In this document: one piece after another, positions 56,237 through 64,000 of the stretch | Layout: each line of letters begins with the position of its first letter | Numbering within the stretch: position 1 is the stretch's first letter | Assembly (NCBI GenBank): GCA_000507305.1 | Contig: DF239788.1 | Span: forward strand, 1-64,000 | From: Breviolum minutum Mf 1.05b.01 | Taxonomy: Eukaryota > Sar > Dinophyceae > Suessiales > Symbiodiniaceae | Direction of reading: 5' to 3' | DNA: 64,000 nucleotides | Notes under the pieces: generated by a model | Databases searched by the model: none | Told to the model about the DNA's origin: nothing | Seen by the model: only the letters and a program-made list of their open reading frames with translations | Position numbers and translations under genes: made by a program

Positions 56237-58809
56237 ATGGAGCCACTGCCCAAGCAAATCAAGCCGCTGCTTCTTGAAGAGACATGGAGATGGTATGGGC
56301 CCAACGATCCTGTCACGCTGGAGGATGTCATGATCTTTGTGTCATTCTGATTCTGATGCATGTCTGTCCTTGTGAGCACCTTTCTAGTTTCTTCCAGATG
56401 CAGTACTTGAACAGTCTTTGAAATCAAACTTGAACTGAACTGAGCTATGTTTAGTATTCCTTAGTTCTGGCTTCGGGTCCTGAGCACAATATTGTTTGTC
56501 TTTTACGGATTGCGGAATTCACCTGCTGTGCGCGTGTGCAGGATGTCAAGCAAGCTGGTGCCACTGGAATTGTGACTGCACTCCACGATGTTGGTGGCTT
56601 AAAGAGAGGAAAAGATCTTTGCGCACTCAAAACGCCAAGAGAGCAGCTCAAAATCGAGATAAGACATGAGATATGCAAAACCCAGATACACTGCCTTTTT
56701 GAACATCTCTGAATTTCGCGTGCTGTTGATGTATCGGTCTGCTTAGGTGCCTATCGGGGAAATTTGGTCTGAGGATGCAATCCTGGAGCGGGTGAAGAAA
56801 TCTGTCTAGTTTGACGAGTTTGAGAGAAACGCTTGTCTGCCAGTGTCCAGCTTTTAGATTTTTCAAAGATCACATCTTCTTGTGTTTCTTTTGGAAGGAG
56901 CATCTTTTCTATGTTTTTTTACAATTGTTCAGTCACTGGGATTGCACTGAAACGCAGGAGCGAAAAAGACTTTTGGAGTCAAACGGCTTCACTTGGTCAG
57001 TGGTGGAGTCTGTACCAGTGCATGAGAGCATCAAACTTGGCAAAGCAGAGCGGGAGAAGTACATTCAGGTCACTGAACAAACTGAAGAACCGGGAGACAC
57101 GGAAAGGGCAGAAGAGACAGAAGAAAAAAACACAGGGCTGGGTGGATGCCCTAAGCAAGTCAAGGGCTGAGGGTAAACGTGTGAACCGGTAAACCCAATA
57201 CAAGAATGAACGTCTGCTTCTCCGACCCAATCCAGGCCTACAAGCAGACTGTCAAGAACTTGGGCAAATGTGGAGTGCGCAGAATTTGCTACAATTTCAT
57301 GCCAGTTTTAGATTGGACAAGGACCGACCTAAATAGGCGTTGGCCGGATGGTTCAGAAGCTTTGGCTTACGATGCAGATGATTTGGCTGCTTTTGACCTC
57401 TTCATCTTGAAGCGCGAAGGGGCTGAGAAGGAGTACGAAGCCTCAGCCCTTGCACGAGCAAAGGCAATGTTTGAAAAGATGACAGAGAAGGACAAACATG
57501 TGCTGCAGCAGAATATCATTGCAGGCCTTCCTGGCCGCATGGTTGAAGCGTACACTGTTGAAGCTTTCAGAGATGCTGTTTCTCAATACAAGAATGTGTC
57601 TCCAGCTCAGATCCGAGACAACTTGGCTTATTTTTTGAAGAGCATTATTCCAACCTGCGAAGAGGCGGGTGTTTACATGGCCATCCATCCAGACGACCCT
57701 CCTCGTCCTATTCTTGGCCTTCCACCAGCTTGTTCAACTCGTGATGACGTAGCAGCTTTGCTGAAAGCAGCAGATTCGAAGTACAATGGCATCACGCTTT
57801 GCGTTGGAACCTATGCATCTTCCCCTCAGAACAAGGCTGTGTTGGACGAGTGCGTGTTTGCTTGTTTGCTTTTCATGCAAAAGGCATTGTGTGACCAACT
57901 TGGTTGACCATACCATGAGACCATGAGTCATGCTTCATAGAATGGCGAATGTTTCGAGTGAGTTCATCATATAACATATATATATATATGTATACAGTAT
58001 ATATATATACGTACATATATCATATATATATATATACACATGAAATCGTCAAAGCATTTCAGTCCTTTCTGAGCCATGGACCTTTTGTCATAAGTCACGA
58101 ATCATGTCAAGGTGGAGGAAATGGCCAAAGAGTTTGCTTCAAGGACCCACTTCGTACATTTGCGGAATGTGACCAAAGAGATGCCCCCAGCACCTGAGAC
58201 GGGCTTGGGACCTGCTGGCTGCACTTTTACTGAGTCAGACCACTTGGGTGGCGATGTCGATATGTATTCAATCATGCTGACGATGTTGCAAGAGAAGCAG
58301 CGCAGAAAGGCAGAGGGCTGGGGGGACATGGCAGAGATCCCTTTCCGACCAGATCACGGACATAAAATGGTGGATGACATGATTCTGGGCAGCACCATGC
58401 GCCGCGTCTTAATCGTATCTTCATTTTTAGATATTTATTCAACCTATATAGCCGGATCCATCCCGATCCCATATTCTGGGCTCAAAATCAGATCCTGCGA
58501 TCTCTCTCTCTCTCTCTGTCTCTAGACTCTAGAGTGTTATGTTTTTAGCAGTTCTCCTTTGAGAAGGGTTTAAGTTGCGTGCTTGTCTTGGCACTTAATG
58601 TGCACTTTGTGTTGCTTCTCTACATTTCTTTGGATGTTGCTTCTTCAAATTTCACGTTTTCGAGGAAAGGAAAAAAGACGAATCCTGGCTACACCTGCAT
58701 CGGTCGACTCCGTGGTCTTGCTGAACTCCGGGGTCTTCAGCTGGGAATCGCCTCTGCCGGCATGGTGAAGGACCAACTTGGACCGAGGAGGGTGAAGAGT
58801 GAAGGCTGA
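56237..58809 (+). CDS. uxuA: Mannonate dehydratase
   Basis: UxuA converts D-mannonate to 2-keto-3-deoxygluconate in hexuronate breakdown. The ATG (56237) is 28 nt after TTTTAG. Exon 1, 56237-about 56323, ends in [13 protein letters not shown].. ; exon 2, about 56542-56591 ([16 protein letters not shown]); exon 3, about 56748-56790 ([14 protein letters not shown]); exon 4, 56958-57068 ([20 protein letters not shown]); exon 5, 57236-about 57848 ([20 protein letters not shown]); exon 6, 58112-about 58400; exon 7, about 58672-58809 ([23 protein letters not shown]). Family metal ligands are all visible: His in AIHPDDPP, Cys in ITLCVGTY, His in VHLRNV, Asp/His in RPDHG. The [10 protein letters not shown] loop differs from the usual F/LCTGS. 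A bacterial family split by eukaryotic introns points to an old lateral transfer. Confidence 0.93.
57969..58041. repeat. Compound TA repeat in a uxuA intron
   Basis: Three TA runs separated by GTATACAG, CGTACA and TCA lie in the intron between exons 5 and 6. The 5' part matches the element near 39,280 and the 3' end (TATATACACATG) matches the run near 29,500. Confidence 0.9.
58500..58520. repeat. (CT)n microsatellite
   Basis: A run of about nine CT units in the intron before the last uxuA exon, ending in CTAG. Confidence 0.9.
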
Positions 58810-60540
58810 CTTTAGGCATTGGAATCCATAGGACAGATGTGACAGGCTTGAACGGCTGAAAGCATCCCGAAGAAGTCTATTATACAGGAAGATGTCCAAA
58901 CAGGTGACAAGTCTATACTAAAGATATGAAATGGAAATGATGCAAACAAAATGTGCATTGTCACGTCACGCTCAACTTTCGGTTCGAAGTCAAAATCAAT
59001 TTGGCAGGAACCAGAGACCAAGAAGCAGCGAACAGGCTGAGCTTGGCCTAGGAATGGCCTAAGCTAAGGATTCAAAAGGGACCTGGACGGCTGGCGCCTG
59101 GCCTGACTTTGGACCTTTTGGACTTGCAGAATTTTGCTTACATGCGCGACCTGTGACTTTTTCAGCCCTGAAATGCAGTATGCAAGGTTTGTATAGGTTT
59201 GTATGAAATCACAAGATGGTAATCAAACGTTTATCAAATTTATCATGTTTGTTTTGTGTTTGTTTTGTGCTTTTGAACGGGGCAGAAATTCCGCGTGTGT
59301 CGCCCAAGTCAATGGCCGCGTGTGAATAGACCTGAATAGACTCGTTTTGCACAAGCTGAAAGGCAAAGTCTGCAGGGTGCTCTTGGACTCCATAGAGAAG
59401 CATACAAAAATATACAGTCCACAAGACTCATAGGATCTGTCACTGTTGATGATGGGATCGTGGATTTACATTTCATGATGGATTTCAGCTCCGGTCGGGC
59501 AAATGGAATGTGAGTTTTCGCACAAGATTCGCGTATACGTACTGTGTAGAACCACATGCCTGCAGAACTATCTGTATTGACATTCTGTATGAGTAGTGCC
59601 ATAGAAGGTTGAACTCTATCAGTGCGGACCCTCTTTTCGATGCAAAATACTCGAGACGGAAAATTGGAGGTAAACAGAAGTCAGGTGGTAAAGCCTGGTA
59701 AGCCTAAATGAGCTGAGCTTGGCTTGCCAAATCTTCAGTGCTTCTCCGTTTCTGTGTGGCTCCAAGTCATTTCGACACAAACAATTTCAATCCTTTTCTA
59801 AAGTGCTGCAAGCAGAAGAAGACCTAATCCCAAAGCAGAACTGATCATGGCGAAGGAAGCACTTGATGACAGAGAGACAATCAAACAGCATATGGCTTGC
59901 CGACTACCTTGATTCACGAACAGCGCTGACGCAGCCACTTGATTTCTGCACAAACTAACCTGCACCAAGTACTTGCTCGGATCGTAAACTGCGGTCTCTG
60001 AATAGTGCAATGCCTCAGAACGGCAGTTTCACAAGCATTCCTGCCGGGTCCCGGTCCGAGACAATATGCTTGCAGAATCTTGCAGAATGTTTGAACTCTA
60101 ACTTTTGCAGGCTTGATGAACAACTTAGTATATAATCAACTTAGATATTCGATGTCAAAAGTCTGTGGATCTATTTTTGAGGCCGACCATAGTCAGCACG
60201 GCCAGCAGTGAATTCTTGCCGTTGGTCGGTTTCGGTGGCTCCATCGCCTCCTGGCTTCAAGCAACATTGCATCAAAGATTGCTTTTGAAGTTTGTACTTT
60301 ATGCGAAGCAGTCTTAGAGTCTTAAGCATCCCTGCATTCTTCGGACTGATCATTCTTGGGATAAAATGGTTGCAATGTGTTGCTAGATTTCTAGCAAAAC
60401 AATGACATCTTTCCTTGCTGTGAAAGATCCCAGGATCTTGGTGGCACGAAACTGCAGGACACTGGAGAGTAATGCTCTCAAAGATCTACGCTTGTTGTTT
60501 GCTCAAGCCCATCCTTACCTCATCCGTACACTGCAGTCAA
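58810..60540. other. Intergenic, no supported gene
   Basis: About 1.7 kb downstream of uxuA. Short frames occur on both strands but none has both protein-like sequence and splice or start context. No RNA gene or repeat was recognised. Confidence 0.5.
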
Positions 60541-62330
60541 GTAACTAAGTATGCTCTTCATGGTCCTAATGACAATGACACAAGCTTTCCTTCTGATTTT
60601 GGAGAGATGTTGAGGCGATGGCACTACGTCTTTGTCTTTCCTGATGAGTCAGACGATGCCAACAACGCGGACTACTGGAATTCGCTGATGCCAGATGCTT
60701 CTGAAGCCTGGGACAGGACGCGCAGATCTTGGCGGACAAGGTACCAAGGCTATCAGCCCCAAGCACTTAGCAGTTTAGCAAATTTTATTGATTTTTATAT
60801 ATTTTTATCATAATGAGATTTTTTCAGAAGAAACATGTCTTGTACTTGTCCTCTTACTATCTCTTACTTGTATACACAACAGCTACAACAGGTCCAGGAC
60901 TTTACGATCTGTGCCTGAAATGAGGTTTGTAAGTTTTCTATGTTCCGTAGTGCGCACGTTCTCTTGTTCCATGCACACCATCTCACAGAAACGCCTTGCT
61001 TGGCCAACCTCTAAGAAGATGCCGATGCGCTGCTCTGGAGGATCTTTACCCACCAATATAACACAGCCTACGCAGACTTCGACGGCAGAAGGATGACCAG
61101 GACAGGATGAAAAGGGCAATGAATCAACCCACATGTATCCATAAGACTGGTACTCACTCTGAAAACAAAGTCCCCACAGAATTCCTTTCTCCTGTCCCAC
61201 ATCCGTTTGCCTTGTGGTATCAAGTATAAATTGAATTGTTTACTGCTGCGTCAATTTCCTAGGAGACAATTCCACAATGCGGTGCCTTGCTCTGCATTGG
61301 ACGTTGCATGCATTTGCATATCGTGTGGATTTGTTCAGATAGCGTACCTGAGACCTCTTGACTTCTTGAGCCTTTCGTTGTTCCCGAATGGAGTAGAGTA
61401 GGCTACACTTCACCTCCCCCCAATTTGTCGCTTGGTGATCGAGAGTGGTAAGTAGCGTGGCAGAATCTCAACTATCAGCGAATAGTTTCGAGAAAAACTA
61501 CACCACACCATACAAGTACATACAAGTACATACAAGTAGAATTTTTTGGGTGTTTGTTTCCACTCTTAAGGTTCGAGAACAATTGGTCCGGACCTCAGTT
61601 TCCAAGCGGAATGACAACTGAGAGTGTTTGGTATTTGCCTTTTTTTGAAGATGAAGTGAGTGGTGCCTGTGGCCCTTTCTGCAAGCTGGGCACAGACGAA
61701 GCTGAGGTTGAACTCCTCACAGGCCCAATTTGCGCCTTCAGATCGCACGAGTTCAGGTGCGACTGCGTTGACAAGTGCATCATCACAACATTCCACAATG
61801 ATGCAAGCTCTTTTTCGGTGGAGCAGATACTGCTTTTTTTGTCGACCCTGCCCCGTGTAATGGTCAGCAGAAAGCTTTGAGGAAAGAGGCGACAGCTGAG
61901 TGAATAGATCGATGCCATCGTATTCAGTAAGCTGATGCATCCCCCAGCAAATTAGTTTTCAGGAAATTGTCAAAGATTTGCCAAGAAATGCGTCAACAGT
62001 CCCGAAAGCTATACATATTTTTGCTGTGCAACATGCATTCGCTGAACATGCTGTTTATGCCTGTTTCTTGCGCAGGGGTCAAAAGCGATGTATATAAGTA
62101 TCAGCATTGTTGCCCAAAGCATTGCAAATAACGCTGTTTTGTTGTAGCAGCTATCCAAAAGGTACGAAATAGCCTCAGTTCTGGCACTTTTTTACAAGTC
62201 TGCTTGAAGTTTGAAGGCCGTATGTAAGCACAAAGTGTTGAACAGGGCAGAACAAAACATGTGCAAGAAAACTTTGCATTTTCAAGAGCAGCAACAGCTA
62301 GAACAACAATAACCAAAATACGAATAAGGA

Positions 62331-62361
<31 letters not shown>

Positions 62362-64000
62362 AAGAAGAAGGAGAAGAAGAAGAAGAAGTGTATGGAAGAG
62401 AAAAGCCAGAATTTGAAGAAGAGGAGCACCGCCGCCACCAACAACAACAGCATCATCAGCATCAGCAAGAACATCAGCTTTGGCAATACCTTTTGCGGCG
62501 CTGCTGGGGAAGTGCCAGCTACCAAATAGCAACCCTCAAGGCCGTTCAAAGAGAAAAGAAAAAGACCCTAAGATTCTTACAACTGTGTAGAATGGATCAA
62601 CATAATACAACTTCGCCCAAACGTTGAAAGGAGCATCGATGGAGATGAACTTTTTCTTCTCATTGCATTGGACAATTACGAGGCGCCTACAGCTCTATGG
62701 CCCTGAGATTCTGCTGTGTGGCAGTGCGGTTCAAATTTTTTCAAAGATTCGAAGACTATTCGAAGGTCATCAATGAAGTTGGAAAAGAGGAAGAATTTCC
62801 TGCGACTCCTCAGCAGTGAAGAGATGGGCAGTCCGATTTATTTGTTGAGTACTCGAGATTCAGACTCGGAAACTATGATTTCAGTTCAACATTTCCTTCG
62901 TCCTTCCGTGTTTCAGTGTGCTTTTGTTTGATCCAATTGTCAATGGTCAACCTGAGGCCATGCTACACCCGGATGCATACAAGAATTACGTTTGTCCAAC
63001 GGATTGGTCTCAAGGCTTGTATCAAGTTGAACAAGTTGAAGTTGTGTTGAAGTGTCTCGAAGTGTGCGGACAGTGCTCGAGCCTCGTAGGCGGAGGTGCT
63101 TTCAATGCAAAGACATATGGCGTGTCTTGGCAACGAAATCTGATGAAGACTATGCCGTTGTTTCTATTATAGACTTTGCCAAAAGTCGTAAGTACCACGG
63201 GAAGAAATGTCATTTGACATGTTTTTGACATGTTCTGACATTTCTCCTCCATGAAGATGCGGCCAACCACTTTTGCAAGGAACTGCCAAGCATTTCACAC
63301 AAATCTGATGTGTACCAGTTTGCTTGCAACATCTTGCAACAGAGGAGCAGGTTGAACAAAGCAGCAGTTTGAATTGAAGTGCACTGGACACACTCATCAA
63401 TTCCCTTGTAAGGAACACATCGATGGCACTCAGCACACAAACCAGTATCCTGGTTATGCGACACGGCTGAATTAAGCCTTCTATGTACTAGTATGTACTA
63501 GTACCAAAAGTCAGCTTCCGTAGTGATACCCACTACGTAGATGCTCTGCAAGATTCTTGAATGTTTGGAAGCTTCAGTGTTGGAACAAGATTCAACCGTT
63601 TGCCCTACTGTAGCACAATTGTAAGGAGGCGCGTGAGATTTGGGGAGACACCTTTATGTCTTTCGCGCCAAAACTGACATGACATCTTTGTTCAAGGTCC
63701 GCTTTTCAGAGCACAATAAAAACCTCTTGGCCCGATGGAACCACGAACAGCTAATCAGATTGGTGCGAAGGCTGGAAATGAGAAAAGGGCTTGGCAGGTT
63801 GGTGAATCATGGAGTGTCAAGTACCATCATACAAAATCAATCCACAGATATCATCTCATCTTGATGATTGAAAAGAAGTTTTGCAGAGAAAAAAGTCCTG
63901 CCAGGCGCATGAAAAAGTTTGTGAGGCTGCAATCGCTGATCTCAGAAGCTTGGATGCAAAGTCGATAGCATTGGAAGTCCTAGGTGCTAACAAAACAGGG
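60541..64000 (+). CDS. Unrecognised multi-exon gene, 3' end outside window
   Basis: Exon-like + strand segments: about 60541-60739 (FGEMLRRWHYVFVFPDESDD) with GTACCA donor; about 61013-61093 (DADALLWRIFTHQYNTAYAD); about 61570-61860 (GMTTESVWYLPFFEDEVSGA); 62631-62703 (SIDGDELFLLIALDNYEAPT); 62725-62816 after GGCAG (FFQRFEDYSKVINEVGKEEE); about 62917-63010 (LLFDPIVNGQPEAMLHPDAY); about 63090-63187 (IWRVLATKSDEDYAVVSIID) with GTAAGT donor; 63257-about 63345 in phase (AANHFCKELPSISHKSDVYQ); about 63680-63840 (VRFSEHNKNLLARWNHEQLI); about 63890-64000 after TGCAG (AHEKVCEAAIADLRSLDAKS), open at the edge. No family recognised. The start codon is not identified, and the outer exons may belong to more than one gene. 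Confidence 0.45.
61511..61540. repeat. 10-bp tandem repeat, three copies
   Basis: TACAAGTACA is repeated three times, the last copy altered at its end, just upstream of an exon-like segment at 61570. Confidence 0.95.
62332..62388. repeat. (AAG)n microsatellite
   Basis: About nineteen AAG/AGA units with a single GAG interruption. The frames it opens on either strand (Lys/Arg/Glu-rich or Leu/Phe-rich) are not taken as genes, though a real exon may follow at about 62390-62540. Confidence 0.95.

Noticed and set aside
61566-61940. Two overlapping minus-strand frames of 107-124 codons
   Set aside because: They overlap each other and a + strand exon-like frame; nothing favours the minus strand and neighbouring exons are all on +.
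63257-63345. Protein-kinase C-lobe signature (SHKSDVYQF resembles SxKSDVYSF)
   Set aside because: No catalytic loop (HRD), DFG or APE-like motif occurs in the right order; the likeness is one short stretch.
1-64000. tRNA, rRNA or CRISPR features
   Set aside because: No cloverleaf with B-box, rRNA core sequence or regularly spaced repeat array was seen by eye; a covariance-model scan was not possible.

Overview
The window looks like nuclear DNA of a dinoflagellate, probably of the Symbiodiniaceae type. Several signs point that way. Every recognisable host gene lies on the + strand. Coding sequence is split into very small exons (many of 40-100 nt) whose introns often start with GC or GA rather than GT. 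Several start codons sit 1-30 nt after a pyrimidine-rich AG acceptor, as expected for spliced-leader trans-splicing. A Ty1/copia element of a kind I associate with dinoflagellates is present, and one gene is a bacterial-type sugar-acid enzyme. All exon calls come from reading frames, splice-like junctions and codon phase by eye; none has been tested against transcripts.

Layout. 1-5.9 kb: a decayed Ty1/copia element with reverse transcriptase, RNase H, an extra methyltransferase-like tail and a separate downstream ORF, followed by hairpin-rich sequence. 6.2-9.35 kb: a broken coding relic of unknown identity. 9.4-9.9 kb: a strand-asymmetric G/T satellite. 10.9-16.5 kb: exon-like pieces of three or more unrecognised genes. 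16.6-18.3 kb: an F-box/kelch protein. 19.4-20.3 kb: an unrecognised gene. 20.8-21.8 kb: SEC61B in six micro-exons. 22.7-24.1 kb: an unrecognised gene. 25.4-31.9 kb: J-domain exons followed by two RRMs of the U2AF-homology type, possibly one gene. 32.5-54.3 kb: an EH-domain protein followed by a long trail of coiled-coil micro-exons, probably one gene of about 22 kb; one of its introns holds a LINE relic and an inverted relic of a Polinton/virus-like DNA polymerase B. 56.2-58.8 kb: mannonate dehydratase (UxuA). 60.5-64 kb: an unrecognised multi-exon gene running off the right edge.

The genes do not form a pathway. SEC61B serves protein translocation into the ER, the J-domain/RRM exons suggest RNA processing or chaperone work, the EH/coiled-coil protein suggests endocytic or vesicle scaffolding, the F-box/kelch protein suggests ubiquitin-ligase substrate recognition, and UxuA acts in hexuronate breakdown. 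The most interesting points are the methyltransferase-like tail on the retroelement, the possible J-domain/RRM fusion, the micro-exon coiled-coil gene with its nested LINE and polymerase relics, and introns whose two ends carry 6-9 bp direct repeats.
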